Assembly (NCBI GenBank): GCA_963789515.1
Contig: CAWBKW010000006.1
Span: 21,061 to 85,060 of the forward strand
DNA from: JBAXEO01 sp963789515
GTDB taxonomy: Bacteria; Actinomycetota; Coriobacteriia; Anaerosomatales; JAAXUF01
Reading direction: 5' to 3'
DNA: 64,000 nt
Each line of letters starts with the position of its first letter. The first letter of the stretch is position 1. The translations under genes and the position numbers were made by a program. The notes beneath the pieces were generated by a model, which did no database searches, was not told where the DNA came from, and saw nothing but the letters and a program-made list of their open reading frames with translations. Positions 54,900 to 64,000 of this stretch are shown here, piece after piece.

Positions 54900-56468
54900 T
54901 CATTGGGGGCGCTCACCGTCCGCCTGCATCGGGGGCACCGCCAGCGTCGCGCGCAGCCCTCGATGCATGCCCACAAATACGACCAGCGCGGTCAAGAACA
55001 TGCCCAGCGCCACGATGAGGAACATCCGGGTCATGCCGCTCGTGAAGGCGGCGGCATACGAGACACCGGTGAGCGCATTGACCGCTTCCGGCAGCTCGGG
55101 ATAGCCAGCGGCGATCAGCCGCCCGATTGTGCTCTGCAGCCCCGCTGACACGCGGGTCACGGTCTCGACTGGTACACCAGCTGCGGTGAGTGCGTCGACG
55201 AAGAGACGGTCCGCATGCCGTGTGACGAGCACACTCGAGACAATCACGCCGAGACTGTACCCGGCCTGTCCGGCTGCGGTGTTCACGGCGGCCGCGCTGC
55301 CCACGAGCCCCTCAGGTGGAGCGCCCATCACCACCGTAGTGCGCGCCGGGCCGCCCAGTCCCGCGGCAGAGGCCCAGCAGCGTGATCGGAACGATCATCA
55401 CCCAGAACGGCGAGTCTTCGCGCACCAGCGACAGTGCCAGCAGGCCCGCGCCGCTCAGGAGGAAGCTGAACACCAGAATCCGTCGTGCGCCGAAGCGCAG
55501 AGCGAGCCGAGCGATCAGCACACTGCCGGCCAGCAGTCCGACCACCCACGGCACGAACCGCAGGGCCCCCTCGATATCTCCCACCTGCTGCACGTTCCAG
55601 AAGAAGGGAGTTATCTGGAAGAAGAAGCACCCCTGCGCGAACATCATCATCACGCCGGCGAAGACCGCCAGACCCAGGTCGCGCCCGCCGTAGACCTCGA
55701 CTCCCTGGAAGTGGCGCATCCGCCCTGCCAGCCAGCGCACCACTGCGACAAAGAGCAGCAGCGCAACCGCGACCACCAGCAACAGCAGGGTCTGCTCGGC
55801 GCGAATCTGCCGAGTGACGATCAAGGAAGATCATCAGGAACAGGCCCGCCATGAGGATGAGGTTCACGATCACGCTGCCTCGGCGAAGCGATCGGGGTGC
55901 TCGGCTCTCCGGCACGCGGCGCAACACCATCACGAACGCCACGACGCCCAGGATCAGTACAGGGACGAAGGTGGCGCGACCGTCCCAGACTCCGCCCAGG
56001 ATTGGGATGAGCGCGATTCCCACGACCAGCGCTGTTCCCTGGACTGCGAACAGGATGCCGTAGGCAAAGGGGCGTAGGCCCGGTTCGAAGGTCAGCGTCA
56101 CGATGGCTATCGCCGCTGGCAGCACAATGACGCCACTGATCGCGTTGAGTGTGTCCGCGACCGCAAACGCGCGCGGCGTACTCCAGCCACAGCAACCCGA
56201 GAACATTGGACAGCGTCAGCCCGACCAGCCCGGCGAGCAGGAGCAGCCGTCGGCCGAAGAGATCGGCCGACGTTCCCGCCAGCAGCGTGAACAGGGCAAG
56301 AAGCAGAAACGCGATGGCGAGGAACATCGGTGCGGGGCTGTTCTCAGCGCGCAGGCCGGCCTGGATGACCGAGCTCGAGAGGTTCAGATACGTCGGCTCG
56401 AACACGGTCGCCACAGCGGCCATCGTGCACGCGATCAGGACGCCCAGCTTCTGCGGGTCGCGTTTCAT
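54900..56468 (-). CDS. MFS transporter, 14-helix type (three frameshifts)
   Basis: About 520 residues when spliced across frames. N-terminus MKRDPQKLGVLIACTMAAVA, then LLAGTSADLFGRRLLLLAGL (the MFS loop 2-3 signature). Frames break near 56170 (resuming AFAVADTLNAISGVIVLPAA), 55825 (resuming RQIRAEQTLLLLVVAVALLL) and 55365 (resuming VVMGAPPEGLVGSAAAVNTA). The last helices read SGMTRMFLIVALGMFLTALV. The membrane pattern is continuous through each break, so the breaks look artefactual. DHA2-like topology suggests multidrug or small-molecule export; substrate unknown. Upstream of the sulfatase on the same strand. Confidence 0.75.
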
Positions 56469-56615
56469 GCGCGACGACGATGGCAGCCCAGAGGAAGCGC
56501 CGCCACTGCGCTCGGAGAAGGCGCCTCTTCACTTCATGCTTCCTCCCGTCATTCGCGTATCTGCCGCGGCAGCGATTCTCGCGTTCCGCGCCAGGTGCCA
56601 CTCAGCGCGGTGTCG

Positions 56616-58261
56616 CTAGTCGATTGCTCGTGCGGCCAGCCACTCTTCGCCGACCGCTATCGCCTCTCGGATCGACGCGCCCAGGACCGGCTGCGCCGCA
56701 AGCACGTTCTCCTCGCCGAGCAGTTCGACCATACCCGTTCGCTGGAGTTGGTCGGCCAGCTCGGGGCCGACGCCCGCGAGCATCAGTCGCCCGCCGACAT
56801 CCACGATCGACGGTGTGGTAGCGGTCGAGCTCGGCGAGGAACGTGCTCCCGAGATCAGTGCGCCCGCGGAAGCGCAGGATCACGACGGGTCGGGATGAGC
56901 CGGCGGCGTCGGGGAGCATCCGCCCGATCACGTCGGCGCCCGCATAGAAGACGCTGCCGTAGATGTCGAGCACGGTGACCGCCGACGTCGGGTAGGACCT
57001 CGGGCGCGGGCATCTCGGCCAGCTGCCCGTCCGGCTGTGCCGACAAGAGCGACCACCCTGAACGTCGAGTGAGGCGCTGTAGACGTACTGCACGAACGAG
57101 AGCGCGACCCCGAGCAGCACGGCGTACTGCACCGGCATTATCAGCATCGCCACAAACGTGACGCCCATGATCGCGCGCGGCGGCACGCTGGTCTGCCACA
57201 CCGTCCTGACCGCGCCGACATCGATCGCGCGAACGCCGACCACGACGAGGATGGCCGCGAGCGTGGTGAGCGGAATCTGCTCGACCGCCCCTGAGAGGAA
57301 GAGGACCACCACCGCGATGATCGGTCCGACGATGAAGTTGACGATGCGGGAGCGGCCCCCCATCTGAACGACAAGCGCCGTGCTCGAGACGGATCCGCCA
57401 ATGGGCATCCCGCCGAACAGTCCCGAGGCCACATTGCCGACACCCTTGCCCGATGAAGTCGCGGTTGGTGTCGGGGTAGGTTCCGTCGCGGTTGGGCGTG
57501 CTCTTGCTGACGCCGGAAGCCTGGATCAGTCCGACGATGGCGATCGAAGCGGCGGGGATGACCATCGCTGCCACCAGGGACAGGTCCGGCAAGGTGAGCG
57601 AAGGAAGAAGGCTGGGAATCTCGGCAAGGGTCCGCACGGTCGGGAGGTCCCACTGAAGGCAGCTTGACCGCGATCGATCCGGCGACGAGCGCGACCAGGA
57701 AGGAGAACTCCTTGGCGCGGGTTCGCTCAACAAGGACGATGACCAGGATGGTGAACAGCCCGATTCCGAAGACGCGCAAGTCGATACTGCGCGGGTGCAG
57801 CAACGTATCGATGGCCCGGATGACCTTGTTGTTGGCTTCGCTCGTGTATCCGGTCAGGTCCGGGAACTGGCTGAGCACGATGTTCACAGCCACGCCTGTG
57901 AGGAATCCGCGAAGCACGGCGTTGGAGACGAAACGGAGGAGCGAGCCGGAGCGGACCGCCCCCAGCAGGATCTGCACGAGGCCGACGAGCAGCGTCAGCA
58001 CAACGAGCGGCCGCAAGCTGTGTCCTCGGGCGCCACTCCGACAAGCGAGTCGCCCACGATCAGGCCATCGCACCGGTGACGGCGACCGTCATGACCTGTG
58101 AGCCGGTCGTCAAGGATGCGACGGGCGTCCCGACCATGATCGCGTAGAGGCCCTGGATCGGATTCAGTCCGGCCAGGACCGCGCTGGCCATCGCATCCGG
58201 AATGTTGGTGACGGCGTTTGTCACGCCAGCGATGAAGATCCTTGCTGGTGATTCGCCGCAC
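56616..58261 (-). CDS. SulP-family anion transporter with STAS domain (several frameshifts)
   Basis: The gene reads, across at least six frame changes, as a complete SLC26/SulP protein of about 545 residues: FIAGVTNAVTNIPDAMASAV, LAGLNPIQGLYAIMVGTPVA, SLTTGSQVMTVAVTGAMA (near 58070), LIVGDSLVGV, then SGSLLRFVSNAVLRGFLTGV, VNIVLSQFPDLTGYTSEANN, ASIAIVGLIQASGVSKSTPN, DGTYPDTNRDFIGQG, MASGLFGGMPIGGSVSSTAL, and PVQYAVLLGVALSFVQYVYS. The C-terminal STAS domain contains VTVLDIYGSVFYAGADVIGR and VVILRFRGRTDLGSTFLAEL, ending at 56616. GTG 58261 is the likely start. The break density is the highest in the window; a true pseudogene is possible. Confidence 0.75.
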
Positions 58262-58431
58262 CTGCCGCTTGGCAGAGTCTCGCCGCGGCTTCGGCGGCCT
58301 CGGTCACGTGCGGGAGGTATCTTCTTCGGTGGACTTCGATGTGCTCAAGAGACCACTCCACTGCAGGTGGTTCGGGCTTCGAGCTTCCGGGTCACTCGCA
58401 CTAGCCTCGATGCTGCTTGACGGCGCGTGCT

Positions 58432-58830
58432 TCACGGCGTCCGCGAATTCGACAGCCTCGTACTCCTATCGCGCGCGACACCCATTCGGTAGTTGAGAGA
58501 GTCGGTCTCGAAGACCAACTGCACGATTGCGTCTTGAGATGCTCCGGACCCGTCTTCTTTGACAGTGGAGCCCGCGAGTCCGCCTGCGACCGCTACCGAT
58601 TCCCCCGAACAGCGCTGCACCGACTACCGCGCCGCCCGACTACGGCCTCGGTCTGAAACCTCTTCCGGGCCGTGGCCGTCCGGCACGATGTCACGCACGA
58701 AGTCCGCCTCTGGTGATGTCGCTGCAACGGCATCACGCCTGCCGGCGTCGTGAAGGCCTCGCCATCCAGCACAAGCCCCATGAACTCGGCAGACTCCGCG
58801 TGCCAGCTCGTGGTGGTCGAACAGTCCCAT
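58432..58830 (-). CDS. Broken small ORF, unknown (low confidence)
   Basis: A minus-strand start ATG 58830 follows GAGGGG (MGLFDHHELAR). Across frame changes it continues with SAEFMGLVLDGEAFTTPAG, VAATSPEADFVRDIVPDGHG and SGESVAVAGGLAGSTVKEDG, ending in VARDRSTRLSNSRTP. The composition changes from frame to frame, but each piece looks protein-like. I do not recognise a family. The stretch 58262-58431 upstream of the SulP gene has no recognised feature. Confidence 0.3.
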
Positions 58831-59017
58831 AGTCGTCACCCCTCGCAATCGGGTTGCCCTATGCTCCAGCTCGGGCCCCCCATGTTGCTCGGGGTGATAC
58901 ACTTGCCGGAGTACGGGTGCTGACGCCCAGCATAGCTGCAATGGCCGATGCTTACCAGCGGGTAAATCGGTCCGGTATGCGACACGACCGGCATGCAGCG
59001 AACGGAGCCGCAGGCCA

Positions 59018-60318
59018 ATGGAAGACCCGAAGATCCTCGATCGCGGCACTAGCGATTCTCGGCTACGCGCTGCTCTCTCGGCGGCTCGACCGCTGGTGGT
59101 TCAGCATGCCGGTCGTGATGGTGCTCGTCGGCCTGGCTGTCGGCGCCGACGGGCTCGGCTGGATCAGGTCGATCTCGAGAGCCAGACCGTCAAGACCATC
59201 GCCGAGATCACACTCTCGCTGATGCTCTTCCACGACGCGGTGCGCATCGACCTGCGGGCGCTTCGCCGAGGGTTCGCCGTCCCGCTGCGGCTCCTGGGCA
59301 TCGGCCTTCCGCTCATGCTCGTGCTCGGCACCGCCGCCGCGTGGTGGATGCTGCCGAGTATCGGGCTTGTCGGCGCCGTGCTCGTGGCGACGATGCTCGC
59401 TCCCACCGACGCCGCGCTCGGTGCCGCCGTGGTGGAGGACGAGCGCCTGCCGATGCGCATCCGGCAGGGCCTCAACGTCGAGAGCGGCCTGAACGACGGG
59501 CTCTCGGTCCCGGTCTTCCTGGTGGCGCTGGCGCTGGCCGCCGACCCCACCGGCTGGGAACCCGGAGCGCTGGGCGCCGAGCTGATGCGGCAGATCGGCT
59601 TCGGCGTCCTCGGCGGGCTGCTTGTCGGCGGGCTCGGGGGGCTCGCGTTTCGCTTCGCCGCCGAGAAGGGCCTGATGCGCGACTACTGGCGCCAGGTCGC
59701 CAATCCTGCGGCCGCGCTCGGCTGCTTCGTGGCCGCCGCCGTTCTCGGCGGGAGCGGCTTCATCGGCGCCTTCGCGGGCGGCATCGTGTTCGGGCTGGCG
59801 TCGGAGGCCCGCTCGGTCGAGGACAATGCGCTGACCGGCTATCTGGGGGCGGTGTTCGACGCGCTGAGCTTCCTTCTTGTGGGAGCGATGCTGATTCCCT
59901 TTGCGCTCGCTGACCTGACGTGGCCGGTCGTGGTCTACGCGGTCTTGAGCCTCGTCGTGATTCGCGCCGCTGACGGTCGCTGGCCGCGATGGCCGGCAGC
60001 GGCGCCCGCTGGCAGACGGTCGCCTTCATGGGATGGTTCGGTCCGCGTGGGCTGGCGACCGTGGTGTTCGCGGTACTGCTCTTCGACGCGCGCGTCCCCA
60101 ACGGCGACCTGATCCTCTCGGTGGCGATCGTCGGCGTCACGCTGAGCGTCTTCGCCCACGGCTTCAGTGCGCCCCCGCTCGTCGCCGCCTACGCACGATG
60201 GTGGGAGCGGGCCTCGGCGAGCAGCGCCTCCCACATGGAGGCCAAGCCGGTTGCCGAGCACCCCGTTCGGCATGCCGCCGACGGTCCATCGAAGCAAGTC
60301 GTAGCCCCTGCTGCGTGA
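59018..60318 (+). CDS. CPA1/NhaP-type Na+(K+)/H+ antiporter (three frameshifts)
   Basis: About 434 residues when spliced. ATG 59018 follows GGAG at long spacing. It begins MEDPKILD then, after a shift near 59045, LAILGYALLSRRLDRWWFSM. A second shift near 59165 leads to DLESQTVKTIAEITLSLMLF. The core contains LVGAVLVATMLAPTDAALGA and GLNVESGLNDGLSVPVFLV, the ND motif (Asn-Asp in SGLNDG) of CPA1 exchangers, and GSGFIGAFAGGIVFG. A third shift near 59980 leads to VAFMGWFGPRGLATVVFAVL and LSVFAHGFSAPPL. Cation specificity is unknown; cytosolic pH and Na+ homeostasis are likely roles. Upstream of the K+ channel gene by about 75 bp. Confidence 0.8.
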
Positions 60319-60393
60319 GGCCGCATCTCATTCCTGCCAGAATGCTGTCCAAGGACACGCACCGTCAGGCCGACCGAGCGAGGGGTGGACGCC

Positions 60394-61153
60394 ATGCAGG
60401 ACAAGAAGATCGTCGAGCGCATCGAGAACGAGGCGGAGGAGCTCGCTGCAAGCGGCTGGCGGCTGCAAACAAGGACCGCTACGTGCTCGTCTTCGTGCTG
60501 GTCATGATGACGATTCTCCTCAACGCGTTTCTACCCAGAGCGCGGTGGGGATGGTTCTGTTCGCGATGTCGCTACTGTTGACCTTCGTGGTCACCCTGGT
60601 GACGTCGAACTCCCAACGGCGAACGGTCGTCCTGGCTGGCGGTGGCTGCGCCTCTTTGCCTTCGCCGTGCTGGCCAAGGTCGGGACTTCGGCGCTCGGAA
60701 GAATGGCCTTCAAGCTCGCGACCGTTGCCACGTGCCTGGTGGTCCCGTTCGTGATCGGGCGCCGTGTCGTGCAGCATCCGCGGGTGACCCTCAACACCGT
60801 GGCCGGCGCCGCCGACATCTACCTGCTGTTCGGCCTGCTGTTCGCCGTGGGGTACTCGCTCGTCGGCGACGTCGTTCTCTTCTGGTATCCGTCGCTGGTC
60901 GCCAACCTCACGTCCGAGGACGACCCCCGCCCAGGCGTTCTTCCTCGGAGGGCGAGTCCCGGTGCCGTCCGACTTCGTCTACTACAGCTTCGTGACGCTG
61001 ACCACGGTCGGGTACGGCGATCTCACGGCATCCACCGGCATCGGGCGGATGCTCTCGGTGACCGAGGCGCTCGTCGGCCAGCTCTATCTGGTGACGGTCG
61101 TTGCGATACTCGTGTCGAACCTGGGACGAAACCGAAAGCCTGCGGCCGAATAG
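60394..61153 (+). CDS. Ion_trans_2-type K+ channel protein (several frameshifts)
   Basis: About 250 residues when spliced. ATG 60394 follows GAGGGG. Pieces: MQDKKIVERIENEAEELAAS; RYVLVFVLVMMTILLNAF (helix); VGMVLFAMSLLLTFVVTLVT (helix); ALGRMAFKLATVATCLVVPF (helix) and IYLLFGLLFAVGYSLVGDVV (helix); then DFVYYSFVTLTTVGYGDLTA, the pore helix and K+ selectivity filter TVGYG; and a last helix ALVGQLYLVTVVAILVSNLG. Four or so single-base shifts (near 60450, 60530, 60635 and 60930) separate them. The filter is intact. Probably a constitutive or voltage-gated K+ leak. Follows the antiporter gene in the same orientation. Confidence 0.72.
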
Positions 61154-61239
61154 CCCGAGGGCCGGACCACTCGGCCCGACCCTCGTGTGTTCGTGACACT
61201 TGGTTCGCGTTGGCGCGCGCGAGCCTAGCCGACGTCGGG

Positions 61240-61737
61240 CTACTCGGCGGGCGCCTGATCAGCGAGAGCCGCCTTGAGCTTGGCCTCGGCCTCGGGTGTG
61301 AGCGTCGTCATGATGACGGTGGCTCCGGTGCCCTGGATCTCCTCCTTGACTCTGTCGGCGTTGGCCTCGTCGACCTGGAGGAACAGCGCGGCCGTGCCGG
61401 GCTTCAGCGCGTCCGATGTGCCCTCAATGAAGTCCTTGTCGATTCCATGCGCGCCCTCGGTGGCGCCAAAGCCCGCGCCAGCAGCGGCGCCGATCGCCGC
61501 CCCGCGACGGGTGAGGAACAGCAGTCCCACGGCACCGCCGAGGAACCCCCCTATCAGTGCCCCTCCGCCGCAGGAGAGACGCCCTCACGGTGGAGCTTGA
61601 TCTTGCCTTCATCGCCGACGGTCACCTTGACGGCGTCGTCGATGATCAGTTGTTCTCGGCGTAGAGGTCCCCATCTTCGCCGAGAAATCGTCTGCTGCCT
61701 GTTCGTTCGCGAAACCAAGCACTACGATGTTGCTCAT
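61240..61737 (-). CDS. DUF1269 family membrane-associated protein (frameshifts)
   Basis: ATG 61737 has AAGGAGG six bases upstream. It begins MSNIVVLGFANEQAADDFSA; after a shift near 61665 it reads DAVKVTVGDEGKIKLHREG, and after another near 61575 GLLFLTRRGAAIGAAAGAGF, a Gly/Ala-rich hydrophobic hairpin. The C-terminal alpha/beta part (LKPGTAALFLQVDEANADRV, EIQGTGATVIMTTLTPEAEA) matches the DUF1269 family. About 165 residues restored. Function unknown; often stress-related in Actinomycetota and Cyanobacteria. Confidence 0.75.
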
Positions 61738-61863
61738 CTGTGCCTCCTTGGTGGCGTGCACCCCCTTCCCACCACGCTCGCCTGTGCCGGAGCGCGGCAT
61801 TTCCGCGCTCGAGGTACAACCCCTAAGGCGGGAAATCCCATACGCTGGCCCCCTCGGCGAGAC

Positions 61864-62052
61864 CTACTTGGACTTGTCCACGCCCCACTGTATCAGCCGC
61901 ATCACGAGACCCAGAACTGCGATGACTAGCCCGCTCAGCACAAGGATGAATCCGAACTGCTTGTCGCTGATTGTCCATACCACCCCGCCGACGACTGCAA
62001 CAAGCGCTCCCACACCGGCAGTTATCCAGTATGCATTCTTCACGGTGACCAA
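61864..62052 (-). CDS. Small two-helix membrane protein
   Basis: 62 residues. Two helices, WITAGVGALVAVVGGVVWTI and FGFILVLSGLVIAVLGLVM, flank a short polar turn (SDKQ). GAGGAAGG precedes a TTG (62052) and a GTG (62043); the GTG has better spacing and would shorten it by three residues. The C-terminus is basic (QWGVDKSK). No family recognised. The following 256 bp (62053-62308) have no recognisable feature. Confidence 0.55.
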   Translation of the reverse strand: MVTVKNAYWITAGVGALVAVVGGVVWTISDKQFGFILVLSGLVIAVLGLVMRLIQWGVDKSK

Positions 62053-62308
62053 CCTTCCTCGATCTAAGGGGTGGCGGTACGGCGCCCGACCAGTCCGACA
62101 TCACAATCCGGCCCAAGGCGCACCCGACCATGGCTTTGTGTTCTGCGCGAGCCTCCACGAATCCTTCCGCGGGTTCGGCACATGTGCCTAGCCCGAAGGG
62201 ATTGCGGCCGCGGACAGCGCTCAAATCGAGCCGAGCGACGCCGCTGACGCCCGGGCCTGGGAAATTCCTGAAATTGACTCGCGCGTGCCGCAGATTGGGC
62301 CCAGTGAT

Positions 62309-62343
62309 AAAAAAAGGCCGGAGCGGGTTAACCCCGTCCGACC
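62309..62343 (-). terminator. Terminator of tRNA-Ile
   Basis: On the minus strand GGTCGGACGGGG-TTAA-CCCGCTCCGGCC is followed directly by TTTTTTT. A textbook intrinsic terminator 14 bp past the tRNA 3' end, and the clearest in this window. Confidence 0.9.
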
Positions 62344-62356
62344 TGCTGTGTCCTGG

Positions 62357-62433
62357 TGGTGGGCCCGGCTGGACTCGAACCAGCGACCTCACGGTTATCA
62401 GCCGTGCGCTCTAGCCAACTGAGCTACGGGCCC
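62357..62433 (-). tRNA. tRNA-Ile (GAU)
   Basis: 77-nt cloverleaf with perfect acceptor GGGCCCG/CGGGCCC, D-arm GCTCAGTTGGCTAGAGC, anticodon stem-loop CACGG-CTGATAA-CCGTG giving anticodon GAT, T-arm GCTGG-TTCGAGT-CCAGC, discriminator A and encoded CCA. It is not within an rRNA operon, unlike the usual tRNA-Ile(GAU). Confidence 0.95.
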
Positions 62434-62530
62434 GCCGTGGAAAGGCCCGCATACCATAAACCGCCCCCGAAAACGGTCAAGGAATCGGCCGGTCTGGCAA
62501 CGCTGCGCTGCAACAAATCTCCCGCAGGTC

Positions 62531-62932
62531 TCAGCCTGCCAGGAAGAACCGTCACGTCGAGATTCCGGGACCTGCGGGCCGTCGAACTCGCGCGAAGCAG
62601 ATCGCCCTGCCACGTGCCCAGCACCAGGCTCCGCGGACGAAGGGGACCAGACTCGCTCGCGCCCACGAGCGAGGCTTGAGATGCCCGTCGCTGTTGCCCT
62701 CGACGTGCCGCCAATCGGCGATCCTCCGGGGCGATGGTCGAGAGGCCGTCGAACAGGTCGCGCGGGACATCGGGATCGGCGTTCTCGTTGATCGTGATCG
62801 CCGCGGTCGTGTGCGGGCAGAAGACAAGGACCGCGCCGTTCTGCCGACGCAAGCGCCGAGACGGCCTCGGGCCACCTGTCGCGTTATGTCTACGAACTCC
62901 TCGCGGCGGGTGGTCCGGATGTCGAGCCTCAT
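62531..62932 (-). CDS. YjbQ/UPF0047 family protein (frameshifts)
   Basis: About 135 residues across frames. From ATG 62932: MRLDIRTTRREEFVDITRQV; then in another frame FCPHTTAAITINENADPDVP (the diagnostic HTTxAxxINE motif) and RDLFDGLSTIAPEDRR; then WRHVEGNSDGHLKPRSW and an end near NLDVTVLPG. The H-x-x-N/G-S-x-A/G-H motif (HVEGNSDGHLK) is present, with Asp in the last variable position. YjbQ proteins have thiamin-phosphate synthase activity as a side reaction; the true role is unsettled. Stop position is approximate. Confidence 0.75.
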
Positions 62933-63016
62933 CGGCGACTGCCTCCGTGCGCTCGGCGGGCATGGCTTCCTGGGTAATCCACAGTACCCAACCGGACGAA
63001 CGGAGTGGAGGTGACC

Positions 63017-63530
63017 GTGGTCCAGGTTCGTATCGCGAGTCTCGGCCCTCGACCCGCGCACCAACCAGCCCGTCATGCTGCTCAAGCCGCTCGACGAGGA
63101 GCCCGGTACCGGAGGCTGCTCCCCATCTGGATCGGACATCCCGAGGCCACGGCCATCCTGCTCGCGCTCGAGGGCGTCGAGCGCCACGCCCGATGACGCA
63201 CGACCTGCTCGGGCCGGTCTCGAGACGCTCGACAGCTACGTGGAGCGAGTCGAGATCACGCGGGTGGACGAGGGCACGTTCTTCGCCGCGATCATCCGTG
63301 CGCGGCGAGGAGCGCACCTCGTAGTCGACGCGCGTCCCCGACTCGATCGCGCTGGCGATTCGCGCGGGCGCACCGATCTACGTTGCCGAGCGAGGTCCTC
63401 GACTCGACGCAGCCGTGCCGGACGAGAGCGTGTCCGAGCCGGACGAGGAGCCGAGCTCGAGGCGTTCCGCGACTTCCTCGACCAGTCGAGCCGGCGGACT
63501 TCAGCTGGCGCCGAGCCGGAGGCGTCCGGG
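63017..63530 (+). CDS. Bifunctional nuclease family protein, DUF151 (frameshifts)
   Basis: GTG 63017 has GGAGG five bases upstream. Read across frames: VQVRIASL, then TNQPVMLLKPLDEEPGTG, RLLPIWIGHPEATAILLALE, GVERHA, MTHDLLG, ETLDSYVERVEITRVDEGTF, FAAIIRARRG, DSIALAIRAGAPIYVA, EVLDSTAVPDESVSEPDEE and ending near FRDFLDQ. The LPIWIG(x)2EA and P-M-T-H-D-L motifs identify DUF151. Some homologues have nuclease activity. At least four single-base shifts; the stop is not determined and may lie between 63490 and 63535. It converges with the permease gene. Confidence 0.72.
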
Positions 63531-63534
63531 CGCG

Positions 63535-64000
63535 CTACTCGTACCGCAGCGCCTCGATCGGATCGAGCTGCGAGGCCTTCCACGCCGGGTACACGCCGAA
63601 GAAGATGCCGACCGCCGCGCTGAAGACGAACGCGAGCGCCACCGCCCACCAGGTGACCTCGGTCGGGACGAAGCGGGTGAGCGCCGCCGCGCCGAGCCAG
63701 CCGAGCAGGATGCCGATCAAGCCGCCGAGCACCGAGAGCACCATCGCCTCGATGACGAACTGCCTCAGGATGTCGTAGCGTCCGCGCGCCGACCGCCTTG
63801 CGGATGCCGATCTCGCGCGTCCGCTCGGACACGCTGACCAGCATGATGTTCATGATGCCGATACCACCCACCAGCAGCGAGATCCCCGCGATGCCTGCCA
63901 GCATCACCGTGAGCGTCCCGAGCAGCGTCGAGAGGATCCCCAGCGTCTGCTCCTGGGTCAAGACCGTGAACTCGTCGCCGAAATTGGGCCGCAGCGCCTG
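63535..64000 (-). CDS. MacB-type ABC transporter permease, C-terminal part (one frameshift)
   Basis: The gene enters from the right edge, so only the last 155 or so residues are seen. They contain the FtsX-type permease segments LAGIAGISLLVGGIGIMNIM, LVSVSERTREIGIRKAVGAR (the strongly conserved coupling-helix motif), LSVLGGLIGILLGWLGAAAL and AFVFSAAVGIFFGVYPAWKA, followed by the usual SQLDPIEALRYE end. One shift near 63785 separates the coupling helix from the next transmembrane segment. MacB-like permeases move peptides, lipids or antibiotics with an ATPase and a periplasmic adaptor, presumably beyond the edge. Confidence 0.85.

Noticed and set aside
56616..58261. SulP gene as a definite pseudogene
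   Set aside because: All helices, DGTYPDTNR-type loop and STAS domain are intact when frames are joined, and neighbours show similar single-base breaks, so sequence error is more likely. A true pseudogene remains possible.

Overview
The window is a G+C-rich chromosomal segment from an Actinomycetota-like bacterium, most plausibly an anaerobic or subsurface lineage near Coriobacteriia. That placement is inference from base composition, the ceoB/ceoC-type K+ cluster, the OxlT-like carrier and a probable selenoprotein. Genes are closely packed, with many 4-bp ATGA/GTGA start/stop overlaps. Two tRNA genes are present: Ala(UGC) and Ile(GAU). I see no phage, insertion sequence, CRISPR array or rRNA. 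At least sixteen genes carry one or more single-base frameshifts with otherwise intact family motifs on both sides, densest after about 49 kb. I read these mainly as consensus errors rather than true pseudogenes and annotate the whole span of each broken gene.

Layout. 0-14 kb: a HEAT-repeat/HD-GYP/UPF0182 operon on the minus strand, then maf, a methyltransferase, an amidohydrolase, a PspC/LiaF/CorC envelope group, and a second HEAT/HD-GYP pair on the plus strand. All four HEAT and HD-GYP proteins share an N-terminal domain that I cannot name. 14-25 kb: a flavin reductase divergent from a molybdopterin-binding lipoprotein, hemolysin III, a tautomerase, a drug/metabolite exporter, a glutamine amidotransferase, a K+ cluster (two RCK proteins and a KimA-like permease), and an OxlT-like carrier. 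25-31 kb: tRNA-Ala, a CPA2 antiporter, amtB-glnK, and a rhodanese-thioredoxin gene. That last gene has an in-frame TGA exactly where the first active-site Cys should be, a SECIS-like hairpin after it, and a CsoR/CstR-like palindrome in its promoter.

31-45 kb: one very large cyclic beta-1,2-glucan synthase gene, a TspO-like membrane protein, a GNAT enzyme, a three-gene translationally coupled operon (FAD oxidoreductase, DUF1365, CFA-synthase-like methyltransferase), and a DEAD-box helicase. 45-55 kb: a PAS/HD-GYP protein, a receiver-less PhoB-type regulator divergent from a secreted YAPYT-repeat protein, a small secreted HExxH protein, an M13 peptidase, a DUF389 protein and an arylsulfatase. 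55-64 kb: transporters and channels (MFS, SulP, NhaP-type, K+ channel), a DUF1269 protein, a small membrane protein, tRNA-Ile, YjbQ, a DUF151 nuclease and a MacB-type permease running off the right edge.

Recurring themes are cyclic-di-nucleotide signalling (three HD-GYP proteins), K+/Na+/H+ homeostasis (two RCK proteins, KimA-like, CPA2, NhaP-like, K+ channel), envelope and osmotic adaptation (cyclic glucan, lipid methylation, LiaF/PspC), and sulfur/redox chemistry. The last theme contains the best candidate for something undescribed: the putative Sec-containing rhodanese-thioredoxin fusion under a persulfide-sensor-like operator.
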